Assembly: GCA_022818135.1 (NCBI GenBank)
Contig: JAFMSR010000018.1
Coordinates: forward strand, 2,850,577 to 2,914,576
Direction: 5' to 3'
Length of the DNA: 64,000 nucleotides
From: Saxidomus purpurata
Lineage: Eukaryota; Mollusca; Bivalvia; Venerida; Veneridae
A program made the translations under genes and the position numbers. The notes under the pieces are model-generated. The model was not told the origin of the DNA, ran no database searches, and was given only the letters and a program-made list of their open reading frames with translations. Within the stretch, counting starts at the first letter, position 1, and every line of letters starts with the position of its first letter. This document shows, piece after piece, positions 34,791 through 48,479 of the stretch.

Positions 34791-35128
34791 ATTATTAATT
34801 TTCCAAAAAAAAATGCAGAAACTTTGAAAACATCACATCGTTATACATTTCTTTGCTTCAATTCACATTTTTAACATAATTTTCCTTAATGATTGAACTA
34901 CATTAGAGTATTGCAATCTTGCAACATACATGTACTTACTAAACCATAGTAAAGTTTGGTAAACGAAAACTGCAGCGAATAATGCACAACACATGAACAG
35001 CTTGATTAAGGCAAGAAACTTAAGTCCTTGTCTATCAATGTATGAACTGACGGTTCTTTTTTATTCCTAAAATCCGTTGATCGGTTTAATTCGTTGGCAA
35101 TAATTTATAGCAGGCTTGTAATATTCGC
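34791..35128. other. AT-rich, no feature seen
   Basis: Nothing was recognised between the duplication and the TTAA-bounded unit. Confidence 0.4.
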
Positions 35129-35332
35129 TTAAGGTGGTATGCTGGCTTCTGTGCGCATGCGCCAAATGCCTGAAAGCGTTTAAAGTCGTAAACATGAAAT
35201 CATTTTAAAAACATAAAAACAAAAGCTGTTACCTTCATTTACATCGTATGAATAAAGATATTTGAACTATTTTTGACAATATTCATGAAATAAATGTGTC
35301 TTGGAATGGGAAAATCCTGTGTTTTGAGGTAA

Positions 35333-35360
35333 TGACGTAACGTCACAATCACGCTATAAA
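35333..35360 (+). promoter_or_regulatory. CRE-like palindrome and TATA box
   Basis: TGACGTAACGTCA at 35333-35345 is a palindrome made of two CRE half sites. TATAAA follows at 35355-35360, a promoter-like layout near the left end of the TTAA-flanked unit. Activity is inferred only. Confidence 0.3.
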
Positions 35361-36473
35361 GTGCGCGGAAAATATACGCTCAACTGATGTCCAGTTTACA
35401 CGTTACCCATATTATCTGATTTCATGAAAATTATGGTAAGTATTTCTATGATGTCAAGACAAATGTATCTGATCCCATTCAGTCGTTGAATGATAAGAGG
35501 GTAAGTACAGAATTTAGACAATTCCCTTAGAAAAAAATCAATTAGAATTATTCCCCTTTGTAAAACCATCGTTTCCGGCAAGGTCTTTCAAATAGTATGG
35601 TCCGGAAACGCCCTCTATAAATGTCTTATCGTACTGATAATCTTGTCTCGCCTGGAAGCGTTTATCACGCCGTGCATTTATCACGCCGAGCGAGTAAACT
35701 GGTATTTGTCCGATAGTTGTATGCAAAACTGCCCGTCATCGTGTCTTTAAATACCACATTTAATTTAAAAAATGGTATAATTGGAAAGCTGATGAAATTT
35801 TCTGTAAAACTGTGAAATTAAACCTCTATATATAATTAACTATTATCTTTAACGCGAGTTAAACACGGTCCATGCTATTCCGTCTTGGGATGGTCATTTG
35901 ACTCGCGATACTGGTCTTACAAAACTGTACGTTATTATGTTATAAAAAAAAAAACGAAAATCTAATTCATATCCGTTCAAAAATAACTCTTAATTTACAT
36001 TTTAATTAGCAATTTTCCATCATTTGACCCTAAATATATAGTGAAAACCTGTGCACAAAATATCACCGTATCGCGAAAAAAATCACCATTGACGCCATTT
36101 TTAGATTTTGAACAGATCTAACCGCCCCAGAAAATTAAAATACAGATGAAATACGAAAATTAAGACATAACAGACGTACATTAGACTTAAATCTATGAGA
36201 AAAAGATGTTACATCAATCCCATGAACACCATGCAAGTAGGAAAGAAGCGCTAAAATTAGGTCGGTTTTCGGCTTTTGGTCTTTGTGAAAAACTAGTTCG
36301 TAGAGGTCACTTTCCAATGCGTAAACCACCTAAAACGAAACATCGGTAAAATATAATATTATGTTATGATAAGGGAATGCATATATTGTATTAAGGATCA
36401 CTTTGTTGGTAATTGATTGGTAAAATATCGAGATATACGTAGATATAAAGTATCAATAATTTCTTTCTTTTTC

Positions 36474-39400
36474 CAAAATGGCGGGTACCCGGATGTTTGT
36501 CACTGATCCGAGGCAAGTTATTTATCGTATTACCTCTTCCGACCAACTGAAGCCTGTTTCCGGATAAAAAGTTTAGCGTAAATTTGTATCTAATTTGAAG
36601 CTGTTACGTCGAGATGTTCATATTTAACAGCTTCTGGATATACAATTTCAGGGTAAGTTGTTAATCTATAGTTTTAACTGTCAGTTGGCCTTTCTTTCGA
36701 GATATTGAATTGTGGTGTTAACCCGGAAGTAATTTTAATTTGTGTAGCAACCGTTTGTCATGTTTGTTTACTAGATAATGGTGGAACATTCAAAATGATG
36801 AAGTGTAGATTTAAATCAGATCTTGAGTATTTATTGCCCTGTATTTTTAAACATGAAAAGTCTTTTGTCACTCAGAATCAGTACTTTGCTTAGTTTAGCC
36901 ACAAATTACTCACAAAAGCTAACTGGTAAGCATGGAAGAAATATTGCAGTTTCATTACCAAATAACACACATACTGTATGCCTCTTTCATATAACTTCAA
37001 GAACCGTAGGAGTATATCTGACTGTAGTCGTACAACATAAATTTACATTGGTTATTTACTTACATGTTTTTAGTGCTATTTGTAAGATAGAAAAAATTAT
37101 TTGTACTATGCAGGATTCAAACAATGAACCATTAGTTAGCTAAACGGACACTTTATCACTTCACGACTTACAAAGGGCATATTAATATTAATTCACTTGC
37201 TCTCGGACTCTGTCTCGGCAGCTATTTGCCTTTAACGTGTTTAGTTTAAAGTAAAAAGCCAACTCTGAACTCTGTCAGTCAAAAGTGCAACAGTTATAAA
37301 ATAATCAACCTGGCACATGTATTCTGGACCATGTGGTCACTACAATCTACTCCAAAATACAAATTTAGATACTATAATACAGCAGTTCTTTCCAATATCA
37401 ATGTATTTAGCAGCCATTCAATGTACTTCATCCCTTTCTTTACACATTTTACAAAAATATTGTGTTTCTTTAGCATGTTTAGGCAAACATTTTTATAACC
37501 TTCACTTTATTATCCTTGCTAACACTTAATAAAAAGCTCAACCAGATTTATTATATTATGTATGATACATGTATCATGTAAGATCCATTTTCATTCAATA
37601 AGTTAAGTATTGTATCTTATTCATATGTATTATTATTATTATATTACATGAATCTATACAAAAATGACACAATTTTCAAAAGAAACTTATTTTTTTTCCA
37701 TTCATTCAACTGTCTTTATTAAATGTATTAATCTATATTTATATTTTTCAGGAAAACAGATGTTTTACCTGACATATTGGGACAATATCCCTGGTTAACA
37801 ATGGAGTTATTAGTACATCCAGTATTACATGGGGAGAAGTCTGTTACTTCAAGTTATGACTCCTGAGTGGTACAGAACAAAAGCAACCCAGTCCTCTGGA
37901 ATGCAATCTGTTGGATTATTTAAGGTATGTACATGACAACTAAGTGGCATCAAGTATGTAGCAAAACATTCATAGCTGTTAATTATCTACTTATAATATT
38001 TTGACTTGTTTTCAATTTCCTTTTTTCAATTTTCATACTAACATACCATATGTACCATATCATTTGTTCCAAAGTCCTGAGATGGTGAACTTAATTATAT
38101 ATTTATTTTATTTTATGCTTGCAAAGTTATATTCAGGCATACTTATCAAGGTGGACATACATTCTTATATTTTGAAGAGCAAAATATAAGATAACATTTA
38201 TTAGAATGCATTATGTTGTGATTTTTTAAGATAAAAAGTAATGATTTATATGCAATTCTTCCTCAATTGTCTTCATTTTAGGCTTGCATCACAAGACTCT
38301 GAACAACTTGATGGCTGGACTTACCAAGTTTTCACCTGATTGGCATTTTGGATTGTGGAAATCAAAATGGAGGTAAACTTTGGTTATGCATGTCATTAGT
38401 TCATTTAAAGTTATTATTTTCTACTATATGTTTAAAAATATCTGTTTTTTGAGTGGAAAGTTTATATGTTCATGACAAATGTATTTATAAGCAACCTAGC
38501 AATTTAATATTGACATAACTGGTATTGACTATTTGACACATTTCATTGATATTTTGATATAGTGGCAATAGATCAGCATGTGTATTTACTTATTAATGTG
38601 AAATAAGGTTCAGTTACAACAACATTGCCAGCTTGCATTCTAAAACCTTAAAAATCTTACATGTTTATCATGTCAGCTTAATGTATGTGTTCTTTATTCA
38701 TTGCAGTACAAGTTCTACAAAGCTTGGTGTTGTTTTCTGTCAGACTAGACTAGTGCAAACAGTCCATCTGAATGGATTTTGCTGTGAAAGCCAGAATACA
38801 GGTCATCAGTAATGAGTTGGCATAATTACTCACTAGAAATCAGGCATAAACACTGACTGACAATATATCTGTTGGAAAAGATGTGATTTAGCACCATGTC
38901 ACCTGAGTGCTTTTTATTGTGAAAAACATGTGTTTGGTAATTCCAGTTTACAAACAAAAAAAAGACCTCTTGATTAAATGGCAAAGAACAGTATAAGGAT
39001 ACATGTATTTAATCAATCTAAATTAATATATAACCATGAGATAATTTGTGTACATTTGTAACTTTGAATTTCTATATAAATGTACATGCATATAGACCTA
39101 TACTGTATACAACTTTTTATTGTTGCAATATACTTATCTGGTAATATGTATTTGAATGAGATAATACTTATACTTTTGTGTAACTATCAGTTTTGTTTTG
39201 AAGAATAGAAATTTCCAGGAAACACTACTTTTGTATGATTTGAGACTGATTCCTTTCACATTTAAAGTTGACTACAATTATTTTACACTGTACAGTGACA
39301 CTATATTTTACTATTAACTAATTTACCAGTACACATAATTATTTGAAAATTTTATTCTTGTCTAAAAGTGTTGTTTTTCAAAGAAATAGAATTCGCATTT

Positions 39401-39900
39401 ATACACTTTCTGGCTAACCTTAGCATATAGTGCCCATTCCTTGGATTTGTCTTGGTGGACATAGGACTGTCACCCTGTGAGAGTTAATATTTAGATATTT
39501 GTTTGGTGTTTTGGATTTGTGACCTTTTTTAGTGATGTTGCAAAATATAAACAAAAATTGAATACAAAAGAATTAAATGTGTCAACAATGTTTAGAGTGA
39601 ATAGAACATGGTTCTATCATTATTCTATCAGTATATATTTATTTTATAATATCAGTAGATTCAAAAAGATCCTGGGACTTTAAAACAAGCTGTTCAATTG
39701 TAGCATTCGTAATCAGTTACTAAACAATATGCTAATAATTGTTTCTCATGTTGAAAAATTATAACTGGTACATTTGTATATTTTTTAAAAATCTAAAACA
39801 CATGTAAGTCTAATTATCGATATAATTATTTCTTACATATTAGTGCAGCAGATTAAAATAATATTAAATAAATATTAAAGAGATCATTGTGACTTGTTTT
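36474..39900 (+). ncRNA. Putative four-exon spliced transcript, mostly non-coding
   Basis: The likely start has AAAATGGCGGG, a YY1-type start motif, at about 36476. Exon 1 ends at 36652 before GTAAGT. Exon 2 is 37752-37924 (after TATTTTTCAG, before GTATGT). Exon 3 is 38282-38372 (after CTTCATTTTAG, before GTAAAC). Exon 4 begins at 38707 (after CTTTATTCATTGCAG) and may end after AATAAA at 39867-39872. Every internal splice site is strong and the exons are less AT-rich than the introns. Exon 2 has stops in all frames. A 29-codon frame starts at the ATG of 36479, and a 55-codon frame from the ATG in exon 3 (MAGLTKFSPDW...) crosses into exon 4. It is most likely a long non-coding RNA or a decayed gene; a micropeptide is possible. 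Confidence 0.45.
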
Positions 39901-40927
39901 CTCATTACTTGAAATTGGACTCCAAAAAGCCTAACGAGTAATATGGCTGGACACAAAATATTCATTTCATGTGGACCAATAAACCTCATAGAACTGTATT
40001 CCTACATGATTTCAAGGAATCTTGGCTTTTAAAAGGCAAAAACACCGACATTCCCTAGTTACATGGTTCATGGGTGCTTCCGTGCGTTAGTGAACGTTAT
40101 TGAATCATCCATCAATTTCATATAGCACCAAATCTAACTCTAAGAATGCATATGGTACGGGAAATAATCAAATTAAAAAAAAAAATCAAAGTGGGTGGGG
40201 TAAAAATATCTGTTAATTTTTTATCGATTACCAAAATGTTGACACCCATTTTGGTAAAGACTTACTCTTCCGAAATTCACGATCCTTCCCAAAGTTGTAG
40301 ATGGCAAGAAATCTTAAATTTACTCAATGCAATAAAAAGAAATCTCCAAGATATTATAGATGCCGATTTTAAAGAATTTCCTTACTTTAAGCATAAAATC
40401 ACTGCATTTCGAACGCCCATGCCGAAAAAGAAAGCACGGGGACATGTCATTTTTTAAAAAATTTTATGTCCTAGGTCTAAAGGTTAAGTAAAAAAAGAAT
40501 TAGAAAAATTTATCGGTCAATTTTTGTATGGCAAACAATTTAGAATTGTCTACAATTCGTGTTGATTTAGAAGTGGGTGGGGTAATTTTAATTGCTTTAT
40601 TTTTCTTTATGGCGATGATGAATCGGTCGTCAATGCCTTTACCTCAAAGATACATTTCAACCAGTTATACATCTGATAAGCATTATATAATTTATTGTTT
40701 CGAGGAGAGAGAAAAAAAGAAACTGACATGATTGTCGATTTTTCGATTTTTTGGAAACCTTGAAAATTAAGAAAACATACTACATTTATAAACGCCTGTT
40801 GCGCGAAATCAAGGACGGTGACCTATCTTTTTCTTTGCAGTTTTTTATTTGGAATTGAATAAGGTTGAAATATAGCGAGTTTAAAGAAAATCTATCGAGT
40901 AGATTTTTTCCAAGCATACCACCTTAA

Positions 40928-43900
40928 TTTGCAGTTTTATCGGTTGCGCCTATTAATGACACCATACATCTGTTGACATTATGAATTTCAAACGTACTAC
41001 TTTCTGAAATTCGTGAATTCAATGCACGGTACAGCATTCTTACCTCAATATTTATTAAAGATAATAGCGTAACGATTTGTATAAGGCACTATGATTTTTA
41101 TGTATTACTTGCGTGAATTCAATGCACTGTTAAGTATCCTTACGCCAGTATTTATAAAATAAATATATCGCAACCTATACATAATACAGAGCTATAATAG
41201 ATAATATGTAAGTGATACATAAGCACAAACTATATATTGTATATTGAAACTGTTTCATTTAAAGAAATGAAAACAATAGTTAAAGTGCATAATATCTTGT
41301 CCTTGAATATTCCTGTTTTGTGTCAGAGTATTCTTCGAATAAAGCTAAAATATTATTTTATGACTCTCGTATGAATTTATAGTGAACATTCGAAAAACAA
41401 ACATGCCAGAATTACTCTTATGAAAACTAGATGTTTTAAAATTATCATTATGAGGATCTCCCCCCCGCTTTCCCGAGGGTCGGAACAACCCAGTCCTCCA
41501 CAGTAGACCATGTAAGATCCTTTTTCTTGCATACTTTATTTGATGTTATTGCAGATTCTACGAGGAAACCGCTTTAAATAGGCCCTACTATGTTGAGCGG
41601 TAAATCAAAACTTCATGTTGATTAAATATAATTCCCCGCATGGAACCCCTTTGCGTAGGAAATTTGGTAGGTTCACACGTGAATTTACCACTGTTTATGT
41701 ATCTAGAGCTAAAAACATAGTGCTTGATCGCACCCAAAACTATACTTTATTTACGTTGTGAATAAAAAAAATCAATTAAATCCTAAACAGAAATTCTCCT
41801 TACTCACGTCCAGTTTACTTGATTAATGCGACTATACCATCAACATTGACTCGATTAACTTGTTTTGTTTACACAGTGACGTCATTAATCAAGAGAAACT
41901 GTGACGTCATTTACCGCCATTTTTTGTTTTGAAAAAAGTATGATTACAGGTATGTTCTTTGAAATGCGAATATATTCTGTTGCTATACATTTCTAAAATT
42001 TGATGCTCTTGCTTGTGACACCATAAAAAGCACCATTTCTTTTCGCAATCAACTCTCGCTTCAAAACTTCATGGATATTCGTTACCAACAATTTTCGTAA
42101 TTTGAACCGTTATTGCGTACCCTGAAAATTCGAACCATTCCTAAAAAATTAAATTCCTGTTACATTAACTTGAAAAATATTGAAGTGTGTGCTTTCTCAT
42201 GAGACCTTAGTTTACATTTACGAAAAACAATCTAATCTTTCACTTGTAAACCGCCGTGAAACGTATCTCGGAAATAAAGTGTTCCAGGTACGAGTTGAAT
42301 ACACGAAAGTAGTTCGGGTGCTGTCAAGTAAGCCCGAGATGTACTTTCCCTAGGGAAAGTATAGGCTGATCTCTTCCCTCCTCGTGCTGGGATCCGCCAA
42401 TACTTTCCCCGGGGGGTATGCAAGAACAGCCTCTCTTGATACTTTTAAAGTGTGACATTTTCTCACATATCAGCTAAACTATGAAACTTAAAAGCGGTAT
42501 TATGCACTTTTTTTAAAGAAAAAATCCATCTGAAATAGGTGTGTATAAAACGGGTGGAGGAAGTAATGGCTTTTAACCCAATACACCAAGCTCTTCCTGC
42601 TACCAGTACGAAATAATAACATTCCAAATATTACCTTTCCTATTTTGACTGGGAGAGTCAATTAAAAAAAACTGCATGCAGGAGTTGCTTCCCGTCCACT
42701 GCCGAATTCTCAACAAACAACTACAACAACACAAGGGAGATCACTGCGAAGAAAGGAACTATTATTTCATTTGTCCAATTTTTCTATTTCTAAAGCACCA
42801 ACATCAAATATTAATGCGGCATTATCATTAGTTTAACACATTTAAATGCACAGCAGCGGAAAATTGCTTTTATAAAACTGTCACCAAAAATACACTATGT
42901 GCAGTAAGATGAGCATAATGTCACTTTAAGCACACATTAGTTCTAAGCGTCAGAATAAGGGATTGAACGGTTCCATGGTTACTGCAGCATTAAATAGTTT
43001 TATTTCATCAAAACCATATGCGTTTTAAGTGACGTATCCATACATCAATCTGAAAATTGAGTTATTAAAAATGCCATTTCTCAAGTCATAACAGTGGTTA
43101 TAAATCAAGCTAAATGCGTTTAGCGATAAAAAAAATGAATATACAAAGTAGGGTCCGATGGAATTATAGTAATATTTTATCAATGAGACAACCGCAGGAC
43201 GAGTTAGCTAATACAATGATCATACTGTAGCTTATTACATTTTTTTTCTCTGGATTCCATCTTCTATGACGTATAGCATAAAAGATAAAACGTTGGAATG
43301 CTTTCATTAATATTGAAGTCACATTCACAGTACTATACAAATTATACACATCATTCCTTTTGCCAGAAGCTAAAGTCATCTTGAGTGTTTCCAGATAAAA
43401 ATTGGGGTTAAGTATAAGCGTGAATAAAGTGCGTGATATATGTTATTTAATAGATTTGGCATGTGGTGTCTCGTCTACAACATATCGTACGGCATCAGTA
43501 CTTGTCTCAGCCAATCAGATGAATTATGTCATAAAAAAGCCATAAAATTCAGACTACTCCTATTTTCGGTGATTACATACCTTACATATTGTAAAACGGT
43601 ATAGCTTGTTTAATTCTGATAGGAGATTACCTCACGTCATACATGAAATTCTACACAACGGTTTAAACAGTTTGGCATTAGTCTGTACGCTGCATTTGTG
43701 TTATTAGAGTATGTACATTAGATTAATTCTTCTTGACCTTTTCAGTAAATATAGATAAATATGCTACCATATAAAATATCTTCTGATTACTTTCAAAGCT
43801 TGTTGTAATGAATATAATAAATAACGTCTGTCTACGTGCTTAATATCTCTTCAAATAAGACTTGAAACCAAAGGAAATTAATCTCCATACAATGGATGAA

Positions 43901-45793
43901 TTCGTTTCAGACTAAAAGTAATATAGGTACGAATTTGAGAGCGACGTTTTTAATAGAGACTAATCCAGTCAATATGTATGCTGACTCAATAATTTTCAGA
44001 AAGTGTACATTAAACAACTTACACTGGATGTTACTGGTGAGTAGTACAATGTACTAGCTGTATAGAATTCTATCGGCAAACTCTATACTTTCTCACTGTT
44101 GTAGTTATTTTAACGGGAAAGCTCCAAATACTTTGTTGTCTCGCGGTCAAATTTTTAAAAACCTTTGCACATTTTAATTCCCCGTCTGAATTTTTTTGCC
44201 TGCAAATTTTAAATAATTTGTTAATTTCTAACTCATAAAAATAGTTAACAACAAACAAGTGTTTCTGCTTGTAAGGAATTAAAGTAGGAGAAAACTTTTG
44301 TCATAAACAACATTACTAACAGCATTACTATCCTATCAGTAACATGACTGACTATATGTTTAAAGATGGAAAACGCAACACAGCAAATAGGAATAAACTC
44401 CGTTTTGGTCGATATATTAACGAAAGAGTAGGATCCAAGTTCATCTATCTATCTTGTTGTAAGACTTTCACGTTTATGTATTATGGGAGCAATAAATCAG
44501 CAACGATACGACATTCTCTCGAATCATAACTACTATTATTTATTTGTTCAATATTATTAAACACAGATTGCTGCTGTAATATCACCCACCTCGAGGCATT
44601 GCATATTGCAAGTTAATAGTTCTTAGTTGTTCGAATTAATAACCACAGTAATACTATCTTAAATATGAATAATAAAAATATATTAAGACATCATAATAAC
44701 TTGCCCAAAGGAATGTTATCTTGTTTTTAGTCTTAGCTTTAATTAGACGACAACTGACTGTTTTGATGTTACGCTGGGGGAAAGAGTAAGTAAACAAGTT
44801 GATATGGTCTCGATGTGGAGGATTTAATTGTGAGCAGGCTTGGTGGAGGTACACTACTGAAGCAATACTCAATAGCATACCATTCTTTGAGATTCATTAC
44901 ATCATATTGCTTTAATACATTTGTGTAACATGTAACATGTTCTTACGTATTAGTGTGTTTCTGCAGTTTCATACATTAACGTGTTACCAGAGGCGTATTA
45001 TGTTGGTATTGTCTTTCTTTCTATATCAAAAAGTCTTTAAGCAGCTTTAATGCAAATTTTCTTGTATGTTCACCACCCGTCTCCTCTTTGAAAACAATTT
45101 CTAAAAATATGAAAACTTAGCGCATGAATAATATTTCTCCCACTGGTGTGTCGGAAATCTTTAAAACCTAGTATGTAAAGGTTTAGTTACAGTCCATTAA
45201 GAGGATAAACCAATGATTCAATCACGTGACTTTAACATCCCTTCCCTTTTGGAACGTGGAAGGTAATCAAATGGGAATCAGTAAGACATACTTCTTGATT
45301 AAATTAGAGTTACTTCTTGATTAATAGAGTCCTTATTATGATCCTGGGACTTTATTTCTGTATGGATTGTATTCATATGGATGTGTTTGTAACCCGTTCT
45401 TTCCCACAAATCCGATTTGCCTAATTTGATTTTGATTAATTAATTTTCATAGATAAATTAAAGTGTCTGCAACTTGTCATGAATGATCTATTTATTTTTA
45501 CAAAACAGACATTATTTAACATAATGTAATTTGTTTAAGTCTACAGAAAGTTGATTGGTTGTTTATATTCATACAGTATGATAATCCTTTACCTCACGAG
45601 TTTTCAATATCTAAACAACATTCTAGTTATTAATGAAGTTCAGTAAGTGATAGCCTATATTTGTCTATCAATTATACGAAATACTCGTAATAGTTCGGGA
45701 GTATGTGAAATAATCACCAAATGTGTTTTTAATAGAAATAGAAATTTTATAATAGATACGAAATCACGGTTTCGCGATCATGTCCTACATTTA
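40928..45793. other. AT-rich intergenic DNA
   Basis: No gene was recognised. Two perfect CRE octamers TGACGTCA lie 25 bases apart at 41877-41884 and 41902-41909. An 18-bp perfect palindrome ACTTTCCCTAGGGAAAGT lies at 42343-42360, with a related TACTTTCCCCGGGG about 60 bases on. A GC-rich patch at about 42230-42430 has an open minus-strand frame of 63 codons without known similarity. Confidence 0.4.
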
Positions 45794-46620
45794 CAAGAGG
45801 CCCAAAAGGACCAGAATCACTCTACTGGTCTGTCTGACTGGATTGTTCTGAGTACGTTTTGTGTACATCTTTTGCAATGTTACCGAGGAAAAACTAACAG
45901 AGCTCACCGTTACTTTGACCCACTGACCTCAAATAACAGTAAGGATCATCTACTCAGTAAGAACAATCATCCTTTGACGTTTGAAGACTGTGGGTGATGT
46001 GGATATCAAGATATTGAGTGGAAATATTTTCAAAGTTCGGGTCACAGTGACCTTGACCTTTAACCCATTGACCCCAAAAACGATAGGAATCATTTACTTA
46101 GTAAGACCAATCATCCTTTGAAGTTTGAACACTGTTAAATTGATCTCAGCGGAATTTCTTTTTAATGTTCGGGTCACTGTGACATTGACATTTGACCTAT
46201 TTACCAAAAAATCGAAAGTGATCATCTACATATTACAGGAAACCTTCTTAGCAAGTTTGATGAAAGTTAAAGGAAAATATAACGGAAGTCACCGTGACCT
46301 TGACCTTTGACCAACTGACACCCAAAACAATAGGAATCATCTTCATAATGCAGAAATATTTCTGAGCAAGTTTTATGAAAGTTGAATGAAAACTGACCTG
46401 TAGATTATCATGAAATTTCTCTCGGAGGTCACTTTGACCTTGACATTTGACTCACTAACTCCAAAAACAATAGATAGCATTTACAAGTTGCAGGAATCCT
46501 AATCAGCAAGTTTCATCAAAGTCAAATGACTATTGCGACCTGTAGGGCGTTATCAAGGAAATAATCTACGACGGACGACGAGAAAAGCTTCGCTGGCCTT
46601 CGCCAAGTAGAGCTAGAATT
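45794..46620 (+). repeat. Array with TGACCTTGACCTTTGACC units
   Basis: Begins CAAGAGGCCCAAAAGGACC and ends in GACGGACGACGAG...CTTCGCTGGCC. At least four units carry GGTCAC-NGTGACCTTGACCTTTGACC-like cores near 46040, 46170, 46287 and 46427, with a fifth weaker one near 45907. Each is followed by CCAAAAACAATAGGAATCAT and AGCAAGTTT(G/T)ATGAAAGTT. Unit length is about 115-140 bp. The layout matches a repeat very common in mollusc genomes (from memory). TGACCTTGA is also the extended half site bound by ERR-type nuclear receptors. Confidence 0.7.
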
Positions 46621-48479
46621 GAAAATATATCATCTATTGTTCCAGCAACCTCTACTACACAGCTCATTGATGTTAACAATATTTTCGAAGCATGACTTAT
46701 ATGTATTCGTAGGTATTAACCGTTCATTTCCAATTAGCTAAACGTGCAGACACTGTAAGTTGCAATTCACGTATTTATAGTCTACGTTTCCTTGACCCGC
46801 ATACTTATTTTGCAACGTGTAACAATGCACTCTTTAACCTGTGTCACCCAAAAATATGACTGCATCGTACATTATTACTGCTATCGTGAAATGAAGTAAC
46901 CATTTACCTTTGTTTATAACAAGTTCGCAGCCGTAGTTGCTTCATTATTTTAAGCACAAGACTCAGTATGCGTAAGCCAACCAATCTATAAAGCTTTTAT
47001 CATTTTTGAATTTGTTTCCAAAAGACGAACCAGTATTTCCATCTTATTAAAAACGCGGCCATGAATTTACCAAGGTAATACAAATTCAATGCAACAACGT
47101 TTTCCCGCCATTTTAAACATATTTCGTTGTTTGTTGTGCTCTGGATGCGGTTAAGTCTTGTTCAGAGAGAACATATGTTATGCCAAACTACATATTTCAG
47201 AAAAGATGATGTTCAGTCAGATTGTTATGGCATTTTGTTCACAGAGGGTTTGCAGTCAGATCACTATGATGTCGTTCTATCATGGTAATCATTAATGGTA
47301 TTTTGACTTGTCAAACCATTATGCTGTTGTATTCTGAATGGCTTATATTTTGTCGAACTGTCATGCCGTTTTGAGAATTTTTTTTAAAATCGTCTAATTC
47401 TGCATTAATTCTTGCTTGATTGTATCCCAACTTTTCAGAGGACATTTATTTTCTTAATAATTATAAAAAGGATGAATAATCTTAAAACGCTTAATCACAT
47501 AGAAGAATCAGCCAACTGGGATGTTATGTAACACTATTTTAAGGAAAATAAATAAAAAACCTTTAGATCTGCCGATATTCAAAGTGTTTTATAAACGCGT
47601 TAAGATAGTAAAGTAAAGATTTGCTGAACAAACTTTGATTCAAAATAAATTTGTGGATTAGGAGATGCCAATGAAATAGGGGATCTCAGCCATTCTATTA
47701 CCCTCAACTAATCGTTAAAGTGCTGTGTATCAAAATCCGTAAAAAACGACACTCCAGTAAACACTTGCATCACAAAACATTAAGAGGAAACATCTTGCGA
47801 CTTTTATTTGCTAAAACAGTGCACAAGATTTGACAATTACAATAGACGATAAGAACTAGTGCAGATATATACTCGGTTCCAAAAGAAAGTGTGCACTTTT
47901 TTATTTCTCCATTTTGATAAAACGTATCGGTCTCGAATTTCGAACACTACCTTTATACATGTACCATTTTGCTATCATTGAATGCGCGTCATGCACAGGC
48001 ATGAGCATCACACAATTGAACCCCCATAAATTTGTGCCAAACTCATTTTCGTTAAAAGTAATACATAAAATTAACAAAACCCCAAGTGACACTTTCTTTG
48101 GAACTGCTAGCGGTATATGAACAATATGGTAAAGGTTATTAAGATTACAAATCATTCTAGTCAGATGTTTATACATTTCGGTTAAGCAGTTCGGTACTAT
48201 GAACGAAATGCCATTCAAAAGCATACTTAATTTTCTAATTACTCATAAAATGAACATTTGCATATTAATACAATCATAAACACCAAGTATATCTCGGAGG
48301 TGGGATTGATTGAAGTTTAAGTGTTTAATTGGCAATCATCGGCTGAATTAGTCTATCAGAGGCTTATTTGATGCGCAGAGTAGATAATTTGATAAGATCG
48401 ATAGAGATACTATACGATTGCAATCATGTCTCTTTATTCAGTGTACACTTAAGGTGTTTTCAGGTTGACTGTTTTTCAA
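46621..48479. other. AT-rich intergenic DNA, no gene seen
   Basis: Short frames only, on both strands, without recognisable protein features. Confidence 0.4.

Larger units (their letters stand above)
35129..40927. mobile_element. Possible TTAA-flanked element, 5.8 kb
   Basis: TTAA at 35129-35132 is followed by GGTGGTATGCTGG. At the other side CCAAGCATACCACC is followed by TTAA (40924-40927). The ends match over 11 bp, then differ at one base. TTAA duplications are made by piggyBac and Kolobok transposases. No transposase was found. Two frames near the right end (40146-40457, 103 codons; 40528-40731, 67 codons) share the DNA word AAGTGGGTGGGGTAA but match no family I know. Such short ends 5.8 kb apart could be coincidence or two separate copies. 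Confidence 0.3.

Noticed and set aside
35333..35600. First exon for the 36-39 kb transcript starting at the CRE/TATA site
   Set aside because: No convincing donor follows the TATA box within several hundred bases, and the ATGGCGG region is a better candidate start.
40146..40731. Two frames of 103 and 67 codons near the right end of the TTAA-flanked unit
   Set aside because: No recognised domain. They lie in low-complexity A-rich DNA and share a repeated DNA word in the same frame, so chance openness is more likely.
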